Positions 17,282 to 26,248 are shown, numbered from the stretch's first letter. The stretch: 64,000 bases of DNA from an uncultured Desulfovibrio sp. (GCF_944324525.1 NZ_CALUWS010000004.1:1-64000), one strand, 5' to 3'. Made by a program: numbers and translations. The notes: generated from the sequence alone by a model not told the origin.

Positions 17282-18829
17282 ATGGACAACAAGGTTTACT
17301 TTTTCGACACGACGTTGCGTGACGGCGAGCAGTCGCCGGGCGCGACCATGAATCTTCAGGAAAAACTCCGCCTGGCCCATCAGCTGGAAGTGCTGGGCGT
17401 GGACATCATGGAGGCGGGCTTCCCGGCCTCCAGCCCGGGCGACTTCGAGTCCGTGCGCAGCATCGCCCAGCAGGCGGGCGACATCCAGGTCGCCGGTCTG
17501 GCCCGTTGCGTGGACAACGACATCGACCGCTGCTGGGAGGCCGTCAAGGTGGCCCGGCGGCCGCGCATCCATACTTTCCTCTCCACCTCTCCCCTGCACA
17601 TGAAGCACAAGCTGCGCAAGGAGCCGGAGGTGGTGCTCCAGATGATCGAGGCCGGGGTGCGGCGTTGCGCGGGCTATACCGACAACGTGGAATTCTCCGC
17701 CGAGGACGCCTCCCGCTCGGACAAGGATTTCCTCTGCCGGGTGGTGGAGACGGCCATCAAGGCCGGGGCGACCACCATCAACCTGCCCGATACCGTGGGC
17801 TATGCCCAGCCGGACGAATTCGCGGCCCTCATCAAGTACGTCATCGAGAACACGCCCAACAGCGACAAGGCCATTTTCAGCGTGCACTGCCACAATGACC
17901 TCGGTCTGGCGGTGGCCAACACCCTCGCCGCCCTGCGGGTGGGCGCGCGTCAGGCCGAGGTGACCATCGGCGGCATCGGCGAGCGGGCGGGCAACGCCGC
18001 GCTGGAAGAAGTGGTCATGGCCCTGCGCGTGCGCCACGACCTCTACCATCTTGAGCACAACATCCGCACCGAACAGCTCTATCCCTCCTGCCGCCTGCTT
18101 TCCATGACCATCGGCCAGCCCATCGCCAACAACAAGGCCATCGTGGGGGCCAACGCCTTCGCCCATGAATCGGGCATCCATCAGGACGGCATGCTCAAGA
18201 ACCGCGAGACCTACGAGATCATGACCCCGCAGTCCGTGGGCCGTACGGAATCCAGCCTGGTCATCGGCAAGCATTCGGGCCGCAACGCCGTGCGCAACAA
18301 GTTCGAGAGCATGGGCTACAAGCTGGACGACGACCAGCTGCAACTGGTGTTCGAGGCCGTGAAGAAGCTGGCCGACTGCAAGAAGACCCTGCACGACGAC
18401 GACCTCATGGCGCTGGTGCAGGAAGAAGTCTACCGCCTGCCCGACCGCTTCCGCCTGCGGCATGTGAGCGTACAAAGCTCCGATGCGGGCGGCGTGCCGC
18501 CCACGGCCGCCGTGCTCATGGACATCGACGGCATGGAGCGCAGCGGCGCGGGCTTCGGCGTGGGGCCGGTGGACGCCATCTTCAACGTCATCAACGACAT
18601 GCTGGGCCGGGAACCGGAACTGGAGCAGTACGCCATCAACGCCATCACCAGCGGTACGGACGCTCTCGGCGAAGTGACCGTGCGTCTGGGCGAAGGCCAG
18701 TACAAGGCCGTGGGCCGGGGCGCGCATCCCGACATCCTGGTGGCCAGCGCCCGCGCCTATGTGAATGCGCTCAACAACCTTGCCAAGAAGGAAAAGGAAG
18801 GCGAACGCCTGCACTGCCAGCACGACTAG
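17282..18829 (+). CDS. leuA: 2-isopropylmalate synthase
   Basis: First committed enzyme of leucine synthesis: condenses acetyl-CoA with 2-oxoisovalerate. 515 aa. HMGL-like TIM barrel: FFDTTLRDGEQSPGATM at residues 6-22, GFPASSPGDFE, NLPDTVGYAQP, SVHCHNDLGLAVAN (metal-binding His pair), GERAGNAALEEV, HESGIHQDGMLKN. A C-terminal leucine-sensing LeuA dimer domain follows (about residues 390-505; VSVQSSDAGGVPPTAAV, GRGAHPDILVASARAYVNALN). ATG at 17282 with AGAGGAGATG upstream is preferred over GTG 17273. Head of the leuACD row. The 118-base leader from pssA shows no obvious attenuator peptide. Confidence 0.97.
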   Translation: MDNKVYFFDTTLRDGEQSPGATMNLQEKLRLAHQLEVLGVDIMEAGFPASSPGDFESVRSIAQQAGDIQVAGLARCVDNDIDRCWEAVKVARRPRIHTFLSTSPLHMKHKLRKEPEVVLQMIEAGVRRCAGYTDNVEFSAEDASRSDKDFLCRVVETAIKAGATTINLPDTVGYAQPDEFAALIKYVIENTPNSDKAIFSVHCHNDLGLAVANTLAALRVGARQAEVTIGGIGERAGNAALEEVVMALRVRHDLYHLEHNIRTEQLYPSCRLLSMTIGQPIANNKAIVGANAFAHESGIHQDGMLKNRETYEIMTPQSVGRTESSLVIGKHSGRNAVRNKFESMGYKLDDDQLQLVFEAVKKLADCKKTLHDDDLMALVQEEVYRLPDRFRLRHVSVQSSDAGGVPPTAAVLMDIDGMERSGAGFGVGPVDAIFNVINDMLGREPELEQYAINAITSGTDALGEVTVRLGEGQYKAVGRGAHPDILVASARAYVNALNNLAKKEKEGERLHCQHD

Positions 18830-18905
18830 CGCTTCCCCCGCGGAGCGCGGGCGGACGTATTTTTCCCACATCGGGCGGCCACGGGCCGCCGCAAAGGAGT
18901 ATTGT

Positions 18906-20168
18906 ATGCCTCAGACGCTTGCACAAAAAATCCTGCAGGCCCATACGGACGACGTCATCGAGCGAGACGGCCAGATCGTGCAGTGCCGCCTTTCCCTGGT
19001 GCTGGCCAACGACATCACCGGCCCGCTGGCCATCAAGTCCTTCCGCGGCATGGGCGCGAAACAGGTCTTCGACAAGGACAAGATCGCGCTGGTCATGGAC
19101 CATTTCACCCCGCAGAAGGACATCGACTCCGCCAATCAGGTCATGGTGACGCGCAAATTCGCCGAAGAAATGGGCATCACCCATTACTATGAAGGCGGCG
19201 ACTGCGGCGTGGAGCATACCCTCCTGCCCGAACGCGGCCTGGTGGGCCCGGGGGACGTGGTCATCGGCGCGGACAGCCACACCTGCACCTACGGCGGCCT
19301 CGGGGCCTTCGCCACGGGCATGGGCTCCACGGACATCGCCGCGGGCATGGCGCTGGGCGAGACCTGGTTCAAGGTGCCGTCCACCATCCGCGTCAACGTG
19401 ACGGGCGACATGCCCCGCTGGCTGCGGGCCAAGGACCTCATGCTCCTGCTCATCAAGACCATCGGCGTGGACGGCGCGCTCTACAAGGCGCTGGAATTCG
19501 GCGGCAACGTCATTGACGACCTGCCGGTGGAAGGCCGCCTGACCATCGCCAACATGGCCATCGAGGCCGGCGGCAAGGTGGGCCTCTTCGCCGTGGACGA
19601 ACAGACCCGCCGTTACTGCGCCGAACACGGCCGCCCCGGCGTGACGCTGGAACTGGCCGCCGATCCCGGCGCGCAGTACGAGCGCGTGGTGGACATCGAC
19701 GTCACCGGTCAGGAACCGGTGGTGGCCTGTCCGCACCTGCCCTCCAACGTGAAGAACGTCTCCGAAGTGCGGGATACTCCCATCCAGCAGGTGGTCATCG
19801 GCTCCTGCACCAACGGCCGCATCAGCGACATGCGCGACGCGGCGGAGATCCTGCGCGGCCGCAAGGTGGCCAAGGGCGTGCGCTGCATCGTGCTGCCCTC
19901 CACCCCCGCCGTCTGGAAGCAGAGCCTCAAGGAAGGCCTGCTGGAGACCTTCATGGATGCGGGCTGCATCGTCGGTCCCTGCACCTGCGGCCCCTGCCTC
20001 GGCGGCCACATGGGTATCCTCGGCGACGGCGAGCGCGCCGTGGCCACCACCAACCGCAACTTCCGCGGCCGCATGGGCAGCCTGCAGTCCGAAGTCTATC
20101 TTGCCAGCCCCGTGGTGGCGGCCGCCAGCGCCGTGGCGGGCTGCGTGGCCGGTCCCGACCAACTGTAA
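18906..20168 (+). CDS. leuC: 3-isopropylmalate dehydratase large subunit
   Basis: With LeuD isomerises 2- to 3-isopropylmalate through a [4Fe-4S] cluster. 420 aa, the shorter (HacA/archaeal-like) class. Cluster cysteines are visible in VIGSCTNGRISDM near residue 300 and in GPCTCGPCLGG near 360. Also GDCGVEHTLLPERG, VVIGADSHTCTYGGLGAFATG (substrate His) and IEAGGKVGLFAVDE. ATG at 18906 has AAAGGAGT upstream. It lies 76 bases after leuA and 15 bases before leuD, so these three are one operon. Confidence 0.97.
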   Translation: MPQTLAQKILQAHTDDVIERDGQIVQCRLSLVLANDITGPLAIKSFRGMGAKQVFDKDKIALVMDHFTPQKDIDSANQVMVTRKFAEEMGITHYYEGGDCGVEHTLLPERGLVGPGDVVIGADSHTCTYGGLGAFATGMGSTDIAAGMALGETWFKVPSTIRVNVTGDMPRWLRAKDLMLLLIKTIGVDGALYKALEFGGNVIDDLPVEGRLTIANMAIEAGGKVGLFAVDEQTRRYCAEHGRPGVTLELAADPGAQYERVVDIDVTGQEPVVACPHLPSNVKNVSEVRDTPIQQVVIGSCTNGRISDMRDAAEILRGRKVAKGVRCIVLPSTPAVWKQSLKEGLLETFMDAGCIVGPCTCGPCLGGHMGILGDGERAVATTNRNFRGRMGSLQSEVYLASPVVAAASAVAGCVAGPDQL

Positions 20169-20183
20169 GCAGGAGAACAGATC

Positions 20184-20684
20184 ATGAAATTCAAGGGTAA
20201 GGCCCACAAGGTGGGCGAACATATCGATACGGACGCCATCATCCCCGCGCGCTTCCTCGTGACCACCGATCCCAAGAAGCTGGGCGAGAACTGCATGGCC
20301 GGTCTGGAACCGGACTGGGTGAAGCGCGTCACGCCCGGCGACATCATGGTGGCGGGGCGCAACTTCGGGTGCGGCTCCTCCCGCGAACACGCGCCCATCG
20401 CCATCCTCGGCGCGGGCATCCCGGTGGTGGTCGGGCACAGCTTTGCCCGCATCTTCTACCGCAACGCCTTCAATATGGGCCTGCTCCTGCTGGAAGTGGG
20501 CGATGATGTGGACAAGCTCAAGGACGGCGACGAGCTGGAGATCGACGCCGCCGCCGGCGTCATCCGCGACCTGACCAACGGCGTAGAGATCGCCTGCCCG
20601 CCCCTGCCGGCCTCCATGGCCCGCATCGTGGAAAAGGGCGGCATGGTCAACTACGTCAAGGAACGTCTGGCCGCCCAGGGCTAG
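20184..20684 (+). CDS. leuD: 3-isopropylmalate dehydratase small subunit
   Basis: Swivelling-domain partner of LeuC. 166 aa, matching the short LeuD class that pairs with the 420-residue LeuC type. Landmarks: [20 protein letters not shown] at the N-terminus, [20 protein letters not shown] near residue 55 (substrate-binding loop), [17 protein letters not shown] at 20184 has CAGGAGAACAGATC upstream. A strong terminator follows right after the stop, which would cut leuB off from the leuACD message unless read-through occurs. Confidence 0.97.
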   Translation: MKFKGKAHKVGEHIDTDAIIPARFLVTTDPKKLGENCMAGLEPDWVKRVTPGDIMVAGRNFGCGSSREHAPIAILGAGIPVVVGHSFARIFYRNAFNMGLLLLEVGDDVDKLKDGDELEIDAAAGVIRDLTNGVEIACPPLPASMARIVEKGGMVNYVKERLAAQG

Positions 20685-20690
20685 TTTTTC

Positions 20691-20722
20691 GGCCCGGAGT
20701 CGAACGGCTCCGGGCCTTTTTT
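20691..20722 (+). terminator. Rho-independent terminator between leuD and leuB
   Basis: GGCCCGGAG (20691-20699) pairs with CTCCGGGCC (20708-20716), followed by six T. It is placed six bases after the leuD stop and only about 40 bases before leuB, so leuB is either lowly read through or has its own start. Confidence 0.85.
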
Positions 20723-20760
20723 CACCACAGCCGGGGCCGTCGGCCCCGCGAGGTACTGCA

Positions 20761-21834
20761 ATGAAAAAGACCATCTGTCTGCTGCCCGGGGACTTCAGCG
20801 GCCCCGAGATCATGGAACAGGGCGTGGCCGTGCTCAAGGCCGTGGCGGCCAAATTCGGCCATGAATTCGTGTTCGAGACCGCGCTCATCGGCGGCGCGGC
20901 CATCGACGCCACGGGCAATCCCCTGCCCGACGCCACGGTGGAAGCCTGCCGCAAGGCCGACGCCGTCTTCCTGGCGGCCGTGGGCGGCCCCAAATGGGAC
21001 AACCTCGATCCGTCCATCCGCCCGGAAAAGGGCCTGCTCGGCATCCGCAAGGCGCTGGGCCTTTTCGCCAATCTGCGCCCGGCCATGCTCCTGCCCGAAC
21101 TGGCCGGGGCCTGCCTGCTGCGGCCCGATGTGGCCGCCCGCGGCCTTGACCTCATCGTGGTGCGCGAACTCACCGGCGACATCTATTTCGGCGAGCCGCG
21201 CGGCATCGAGACCCGCGACGGCCAGCGCGTGGGCTTCAACACCATGATCTACAGCGAAGAGGAAGTGCGCCGCATCGCCAAGGTGGCCTTCGAGGCCGCC
21301 CGCCAGCGCCGCAAGAAGGTCTGCTCCGTGGAGAAGAGCAACGTGCTCGAGACCTCCCGCCTCTGGAAAAGCGTGGTGGAAGAGACCCACAAGGATTACC
21401 CGGACATCGAACTCAGCCACATGTATGTGGACAACGCGGCCATGCAGCTGGTGCGCGATCCCTCGCAGTTCGACGTCATCGTGACCGGCAACATCTTCGG
21501 CGACATCCTCTCCGACGAGGCCTCGGTCATCACCGGTTCGCTGGGCATGCTGCCCTCGGCCTCGCTGGGCGCGTCCGGCCCGGGCCTCTTCGAGCCCATC
21601 CACGGCTCGGCCCCGGACATCGCCGGACAGGACAAGGTCAACCCGCTGGCCACCATCCTTTCCGCCGCCATGCTCCTGCGCATGGCCTTCAAGCTGGAAG
21701 AGGAAGCCGCCGCCGTGGAAAAGGCCGTGCGCACCACGCTGGCCGACGGCTACCGCACCGGCGACATCATGGAAGCCGGCAAGACCCTCGTCGGCTGCAA
21801 GGAAATGGGGCGTCTGGTCATCGAACGCCTGTAG
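20761..21834 (+). CDS. leuB: 3-isopropylmalate dehydrogenase
   Basis: NAD-dependent oxidative decarboxylation of 3-isopropylmalate to the 2-oxo acid, third step of leucine synthesis. 357 aa. Landmarks: [20 protein letters not shown] at the N-terminus (the family usually has GDGIGPEI; here GDFSGPEI), [97 protein letters not shown], and [29 protein letters not shown] in pieces toward the C-terminus. ATG at 20761 follows CGAGGTACTGCA. A GC-rich inverted repeat without U-tract follows at 21842-21875. Confidence 0.97.
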   Translation: MKKTICLLPGDFSGPEIMEQGVAVLKAVAAKFGHEFVFETALIGGAAIDATGNPLPDATVEACRKADAVFLAAVGGPKWDNLDPSIRPEKGLLGIRKALGLFANLRPAMLLPELAGACLLRPDVAARGLDLIVVRELTGDIYFGEPRGIETRDGQRVGFNTMIYSEEEVRRIAKVAFEAARQRRKKVCSVEKSNVLETSRLWKSVVEETHKDYPDIELSHMYVDNAAMQLVRDPSQFDVIVTGNIFGDILSDEASVITGSLGMLPSASLGASGPGLFEPIHGSAPDIAGQDKVNPLATILSAAMLLRMAFKLEEEAAAVEKAVRTTLADGYRTGDIMEAGKTLVGCKEMGRLVIERL

Positions 21835-21841
21835 ACCAAAC

Positions 21842-21875
21842 GCGGGCGTCGCGGGGGACAGCGCCGCGACGCCCG
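21842..21875. terminator. GC-rich hairpin after leuB
   Basis: GCGGGCGTCGCGG pairs perfectly with CCGCGACGCCCGC. No T-run follows, so it is either a weak terminator or an RNA 3'-end stabiliser. The rest of the 21835-22233 gap holds only a DR2 copy. Confidence 0.5.
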
Positions 21876-21999
21876 CCGCCGGCTCAGGCGGCACACGCCC
21901 GGCGGCGAAAGGCCGCCCCTGCCGCAAAAACGGACGCCATGCCCGGAAGGCAGGCCCGACCCAGACGGGACAAGAGCCTGTGAGGCTCGGGGCGGCGTA

Positions 22000-22205
22000 T
22001 ATTTTTTGAGGGGGAGCTCCCTTTGCTTCTCTGCCGATGCCCGTAAGGCTCTTGCGCCGTTTAATGGGCACGGCCCTGCGAGCCGCCCGTCGGCTCGCTG
22101 CCGGTGCGGGAGCGGACTTTCCTTCCCCAACAAGCCCCCCATCCCTTCCCCAACGCGCTTTTGCCGGGAAAAAGCGGGGGACACGAAGCCCGCCCCAAAG
22201 GTTAG
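22000..22205. repeat. Dispersed mosaic repeat DR2
   Basis: Two modules of DR2 are present. Bases 22000-22090, read on the minus strand, match the end of the 70-bp tandem array at 31041-31110 (GCCTTACGGGCATCG, then AGCTCCCC). Bases 22100-22200, read on the plus strand, match 30765-30845 (CCTTCCCCAACAAGCCCCC, GCGCTTTT, GCCCGCCCCAAAG). The relative module orientation differs from the 30703 copy. Confidence 0.65.
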
Positions 22206-22233
22206 CGGTGTGCGCCCACAAGGAGCGTTTGCC

Positions 22234-22494
22234 GTGGAATGGGAGACCATTCTTTCTCTCGGGCTCGTAGCCCTCAGCTTCCTTCTCCTTGCGGGCTGCT
22301 CCCTGTATCGCCACAGCGGCAGGTTGCGCAAGGCGCCGCCGCGCACCCGCAAGCTCTTTCTCCTGGCGCAGATCGGAGCGGCGACGCTGCTTGTGGCCTC
22401 GGGCTTCTATGCCATGCTGCCGCTGCTGGAAGCTGTTTTGAGCTGCATCGCTCTGCTCTGCGCGATCGCCGGCCTGAACATCTTTCTCAACTGA
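22234..22494 (+). CDS. Small membrane protein of unknown function
   Basis: 86 aa, not recognised. Three hydrophobic segments: TILSLGLVALSFLLLAGCSLY, LFLLAQIGAATLLVASGFYAM and LLEAVLSCIALLCAIAGLNIF, separated by a basic loop (RHSGRLRKAPPRTRK). The first segment contains LLAGC, but it is too deep and lacks a positive N-terminus, so a lipoprotein is doubtful. GTG at 22234 is chosen because AAGGAG lies nine bases upstream; the upstream open frame is DR2 repeat sequence. The Shine-Dalgarno itself abuts the end of the DR2 copy. Confidence 0.6.
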   Translation: MEWETILSLGLVALSFLLLAGCSLYRHSGRLRKAPPRTRKLFLLAQIGAATLLVASGFYAMLPLLEAVLSCIALLCAIAGLNIFLN

Positions 22495-22640
22495 CGCCCA
22501 CGGCCGCCCGCTCCTTGCCTGGCATGCTTTCGTCAGCATGCCGGCAAAACGCCCCGCAGTTGCGGCCTCCGCCAGCTTTCCGCCAACCGCGGCGGATGAG
22601 CGAAACATCATCCCCCCTCTTCAGCCAATGGTGCCCTTGC

Positions 22641-22685
22641 TAGAGCGCTTTGCCTTTGAAAAAGCAAAGCGCGAGCCGGCGGCAC
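22641..22685 (-). repeat. Dispersed repeat DR1, one end only
   Basis: TAGAGCGCTTTGCCTTTGAA, then AAAGCGCGAGCCGGCGGCAC, matches the first 45 bases of the minus-oriented copy at 15060. The remainder of the element is missing here and reappears at 23896-23989 in the same orientation. The rest of 22495-23000 shows no gene. Confidence 0.6.
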
Positions 22686-23000
22686 GCCTGCCCGTACCGC
22701 CCCTGCAAAGCCGTACTTTTGCGCAGAGGCGTCGGAAAAAAACAGCCCAGCAGTACCGGCAAGGCCGCCCTTTCCCGCACTGAGCCATGCGAGAAACCGC
22801 TGAACGACAGGCAGGATGCAGCCTCCTGCGCTGCAAATATCCACTCAAAAAGCTGTAACGACCACATCAAGACTGGAGCAAAGTACATCCCGCTATTTGC
22901 ATGGCGGGCTTTCTCTGGTATCCCCTGTCCAGCGGTCCACTCGAAAAGCGATCCCCATCGATCGCATGCCCGCACATACCACATCAGGAGTATGCGCTGT

Positions 23001-23834
23001 ATGGAAGGAAGCCTGTTTAACCTCCTTGAAAACGGCATTACTGTTGGAACTATCTACGATATTGTTTCTACAGCGATATTCTTTCTGACCGCATGCTATC
23101 TGTTTACACAGCCGCGAAAACAGCCGTACAGGACCATCCTGCTGTCGTCGCTGATCCTTCGCCTGCTGCTGAATGCGCTCAGCGTGGGGGCGACATTCCT
23201 GCAGCAGGAAACGAGCCTTTTCAAGATGATTGAGTATGTGCAACTACTGTGCTTGCCGCAGACCTTCGTCACGCTCTATGCCGCCAGACGCTACCGCAAA
23301 ACGATGTCGCGCGAACCTTTCCACCCGTTTTTGTGCATCAGCCTCGTCTACTGGTTCTCCATACTGGAAGTGGTGGTGCTGGTGCTGACGCTGATGCGGT
23401 TCGTCCACCCTCTCATCGAAAACGATATGGCTACTGTTGGAACTTTCTACGATATTGTTTCTACAGCGATATTCTTTCTGACCGCATGCTATCTGTTTAC
23501 ACAGCCGCGAAAACAGCCGTACAGGACCATCCTGCTGTCGTCGCTGATCCTTCGCCTGCTGCTGAATGCGCTCAGCGTGGGGGCGACATTCCTGCAGCAG
23601 GAAACGGGCCTTTTCAAGATGATTGAGTATGTGCTGTACTTGCCGCAGATCTTCGTCACGCTCTATGCCGCCAGACGCTACCGCAAAACAATGTCGCGCG
23701 AACCTTTCCGCCCGTTTTTGTGCATCAGCCTCGTCTACTGGTTCTCCATACTGGAAGTGGTGGAGCTGGTGCTGGTGCTGATGCGGTTCGTCCTCTCTCT
23801 CTTCCTGTTGCTCGGGCGCATATCGATTGCCTGA
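23001..23834 (+). CDS. Membrane protein made of two near-identical tandem units
   Basis: 277 aa, family not recognised. The gene is an in-frame tandem duplication: unit 1 from about 23041 and unit 2 from about 23434, period 393 bases (131 codons), nearly identical at DNA level. Each unit has about four hydrophobic helices (IYDIVSTAIFFLTACYLF, ILLSSLILRLLLNALSVGA, FVTLYAARRY, CISLVYWFSILEVVVLVL) and shared loops QPRKQPYR and YRKTMSREPF. The single-unit relative at 24000 shows the ancestral size. ATG 23001 is chosen (AGGAG ten bases before); ATG 22992 is also in frame but touches the Shine-Dalgarno. DR1 fragments flank it on both sides. Inner-membrane location predicted. Confidence 0.75.
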   Translation: MEGSLFNLLENGITVGTIYDIVSTAIFFLTACYLFTQPRKQPYRTILLSSLILRLLLNALSVGATFLQQETSLFKMIEYVQLLCLPQTFVTLYAARRYRKTMSREPFHPFLCISLVYWFSILEVVVLVLTLMRFVHPLIENDMATVGTFYDIVSTAIFFLTACYLFTQPRKQPYRTILLSSLILRLLLNALSVGATFLQQETGLFKMIEYVLYLPQIFVTLYAARRYRKTMSREPFRPFLCISLVYWFSILEVVELVLVLMRFVLSLFLLLGRISIA

Positions 23835-23895
23835 ACATCCGCCAGTTCCTTTAGACGATATAAGAGCAGTCATGACGAACGCCGTCCAGATATGC

Positions 23896-23989
23896 CGCCC
23901 GACAGAACGAGAGCGGAAGACCGCGCTTTTTCGGGAAACGACAGGCCGTAGATTTGAAACGCAAGGCCTTTCAACTGAAGACACTCTCA
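23896..23989 (-). repeat. Dispersed repeat DR1, other end
   Basis: GCCGCCCGACAG, GAGCGGAAGACCGCGCTTTT, CGGGAAACGACAGGCCGTA and GATTTGAAACGC ... ACACTCTCA match the second part of the minus-oriented copy at 15060. It ends directly at the Shine-Dalgarno (GGAGGAATC) of the next gene. Together with 22641-22685 it would make a whole element. Confidence 0.75.
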
Positions 23990-23999
23990 TGGAGGAATC

Positions 24000-24449
24000 A
24001 TGGATGACGCTCTCCTGTTCCAAGAGCCCCTTGCCATCGCTCAACTGATCCTGCTCATACTGGTCCTCGGCACGCTTTCTCTTCTGGCTATACGCTATCT
24101 GCTCAGCCAGCCGCGGAAGCGGCCGTACAGGAATGTGCTGCTGGCGGCACTGATCTGCCGCCTGCCTCTGGATGTGCTGGTCGTATGGGTACAATTCATG
24201 CAAGAGGACGACCTGCCCTCCCCCTTTCAGTTCCTTGGACTGCTGTACATCCTGCTGCACATCGTCATTCTGTATGTTGCCGGACGTTACCGTAAGACGA
24301 TGTCACGCGAAGAAGGCCGCCCGTACATCTATATGGGGATCATCTTCTGGTTCACTCTGGGGCTGCTGGCGCTGCTGGGACTGATACTGCTGGGGGTATT
24401 CCTCATCGTCCACGCCCTACAGTCTGGGTACATGATGGAGCCGTATTGA
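24000..24449 (+). CDS. Membrane protein, single-unit relative of the 23001 gene
   Basis: 149 aa, function unknown. About four hydrophobic helices (LAIAQLILLILVLGTLSLLA, VLLAALICRLPLDVLVVWV, LGLLYILLHIVILYVA, IIFWFTLGLLALLGLILLG). It shares QPRKRPYRNVLLAALICRL and GRYRKTMSREEGRPYIYMG with the repeated units of the upstream gene (QPRKQPYRTILLSSLILRL, RRYRKTMSREPF), so the three units are one family with more divergence here. ATG at 24000 has GGAGG five bases upstream. Less GC-rich codons than the surrounding housekeeping genes suggest an accessory origin for this patch. Confidence 0.75.
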   Translation: MDDALLFQEPLAIAQLILLILVLGTLSLLAIRYLLSQPRKRPYRNVLLAALICRLPLDVLVVWVQFMQEDDLPSPFQFLGLLYILLHIVILYVAGRYRKTMSREEGRPYIYMGIIFWFTLGLLALLGLILLGVFLIVHALQSGYMMEPY

Positions 24450-24541
24450 TCGTTCCCGCCCGTCATTGGCCGGGACAGCCGTCGTGCCGGCCACGCACGG
24501 GACAGCGGCCGGAACAGGTTGCCGGACATGCCGCTATCTGC

Positions 24542-24690
24542 TAGAGCAATTTCAGTTTGAAACGCTGTGCGCTTCAAACCACACGGCCTGGCGATTCGCG
24601 GAAAACGCGCGATTTTTCCGCTCAATTGGGGCCGGGCGACGCTGTGCCGCCGCCTCGCGTTTTCTCTTTTTCAAAGATAAAACGCTCTCT
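24542..24690 (+). repeat. Dispersed repeat DR1, complete copy (reference orientation)
   Basis: Starts TAGAGCAATTTCAGTTTGAA and runs through a GTTTGAAACGC/GCGCTTCAAAC hairpin, CACGGCCTGGCG, the CGCGGAAAA...TTTTTCCGC hairpin, GGGCGACGCTGTGCCGCC and CTCGCGTTTT, ending AAAACGCTCT. It fills most of the 24450-24830 gap; nothing else is seen there. Confidence 0.85.
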
Positions 24691-24830
24691 CGGAAACGAT
24701 GCCCGCGGGACAGACGGAAAGGACACGCACCAGCGGCAACCTGTGCCCGTGACCGTCCGGGGCGGATCGCCACGCCACGCCGCAGCATGACAGGGCATCG
24801 GGGATACGACGACAGCCAGGAGGGCCGCCT

Positions 24831-25067
24831 GTGTACGCCATCGTTTTAGGATTGATCCTGCTGTGTGGAGTCGGCTTCCTGGCCGTACGCTGGACGTCCG
24901 GCAAGCCCGGCATCATCAATGTCGCCATCCGCTTCATCCTGGCCGCGGCCATCGGCGTCTTTCTGGGCTATGCGGCACTGTGGCTCTGCCGCATCGTGGT
25001 GCTGGCCGCTCTGCTGGGTCTGGCCGCCTTCCTGCTGTCGCTCAAAAAGCTGTTCTCCTTGCGCTGA
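24831..25067 (+). CDS. Small membrane protein of unknown function
   Basis: 78 aa. Two or three hydrophobic helices: YAIVLGLILLCGVGFLAVRW, NVAIRFILAAAIGVFLGYAA and CRIVVLAALLGLAAFLLSL, with a basic end (KKLFSLR). No family recognised. GTG at 24831 is used because CAGGAGG precedes it by eight bases and no ATG is available in frame. The next gene starts 85 bases later on the same strand, so co-transcription is possible. Confidence 0.6.
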   Translation: MYAIVLGLILLCGVGFLAVRWTSGKPGIINVAIRFILAAAIGVFLGYAALWLCRIVVLAALLGLAAFLLSLKKLFSLR

Positions 25068-25152
25068 CGTGCCGGGCCGACGCCTTCCCGCATGAGCGGT
25101 CGTGGGCGGGACTGGTCGCGCCGGTTCGATCTACAGGACAAAAGGAGTCCTC

Positions 25153-26118
25153 ATGCGAGTTTTGCTGGGCTGCGTCAACAGCGCCGTCTCTCTGGTTGGT
25201 TATGATGTGGAACAGCGGCGGGCCTTCTGGTACTGCCCCGGCAACGTGCTGCGCGCTTGCGGCATCTGCCGCCATGACGGGGCGCTCTACGTCGCCACGG
25301 ACAGCATGCTGCAACGGCTGGACGCCGGGGGGATCAGCGCCGTGCGGCTCCCCGGCCCCCACGAGAACCTGGCCCACAGCGTGAAACCGCTGGGCGGCTC
25401 CCTGCTGGGCATCGCCGACACCGGCAATTCCCGCATCCTGCTGCACAGCGGCGGGCCGGCCAGTCTCGCCCTCTCGCCGCTGGAAGGCTGGGGCGATGCG
25501 CTGCCGCCGGACGCCATCCACCTCAACGACTTCGTGCCCTGGCACGACGGCGTGCTGGCCTCCGCCTTCAACCATCAGCCCTTCGACCGCTGGAAGCGTT
25601 CCTCCCTTGCCTGGAAAAAGGAAGGCTGGGGGCTCATCTTCCATCTGCGCCGCCATCAGGGGCACACGCTGGCGCGCATCGTGGCCAGCGGCCTGAACTG
25701 CCCCCACTCACTCTATTTGCATGAAGGGGACGTCTACTGCTGTTCCTCGGCCAGCGGCGAATTCTTCCGCTACCGGGAGGACGATCACGGACTGCTGCAC
25801 GAGGTGCGGCGCTGGAAGATCACGGACAGCCACTTTTTGCGCGGCTGCCTGCGCCTGCCCGACGGCTGGCTGCTGGGCGGATCCTCCCAACGCCACCAGA
25901 CCGAAGGCGGCGGGCTCATGCTCTACCACCTTGCCGACGACGGCAGCGTGACGGAACACCCGCTGGGCGGGGCCGGAGAGATCTACGACATCATCCCCTG
26001 GGATGACGCCCTCATGCCCGGCATCAGCGAGATGCTGCTGCGGCAGCCGCTGCTGGATCTGGAAGGGGAGTTCCCGCCCCGCTGCCGCCTGCCGCGCGAC
26101 TACGGCGGCGAGAGCTGA
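25153..26118 (+). CDS. Propeller-like protein of unknown function
   Basis: 321 aa, no signal peptide. The sequence shows repeated short strand-like blocks with W, G and aromatic residues (SLVGYDVEQRRAFWYCPGN, CGICRHDGALYVATDS, GGSLLGIADTGNSRIL, GLNCPHSLYLHEGDVYCCSS, LRGCLRLPDGWLLGGSSQ), the pattern of an NHL/SMP-30-like beta-propeller. An enzymatic motif was not identified. The C-terminus (EIYDIIPWDDALMP) resembles the last blade. ATG at 25153 with AAAGGAGTCCTC directly upstream is clear. It lies just before the str operon but is separated from it by the rpsL promoter. Cytoplasmic location likely; substrate unknown. Confidence 0.7.
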   Translation: MRVLLGCVNSAVSLVGYDVEQRRAFWYCPGNVLRACGICRHDGALYVATDSMLQRLDAGGISAVRLPGPHENLAHSVKPLGGSLLGIADTGNSRILLHSGGPASLALSPLEGWGDALPPDAIHLNDFVPWHDGVLASAFNHQPFDRWKRSSLAWKKEGWGLIFHLRRHQGHTLARIVASGLNCPHSLYLHEGDVYCCSSASGEFFRYREDDHGLLHEVRRWKITDSHFLRGCLRLPDGWLLGGSSQRHQTEGGGLMLYHLADDGSVTEHPLGGAGEIYDIIPWDDALMPGISEMLLRQPLLDLEGEFPPRCRLPRDYGGES

Positions 26119-26150
26119 AAAGGTCCGATCAGCCCCGACGGCCGGCCAGC

Positions 26151-26179
26151 TTGACAGTTCCCGACAAATTGCGTATGGT
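26151..26179 (+). promoter_or_regulatory. Strong sigma-70 promoter of the rpsL operon
   Basis: TTGACA (26151-26156), 17 bases, TATGGT (26174-26179), about 70 bases before the rpsL start. Perfect -35 box and ideal spacing. Confidence 0.85.
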
Positions 26180-26248
26180 TCGCCGCTCTGGACGGTGTCG
26201 GCATAGTGCCCGCCGTCTCAACGTGGTCAAGAATATTTGGAGGAATTC

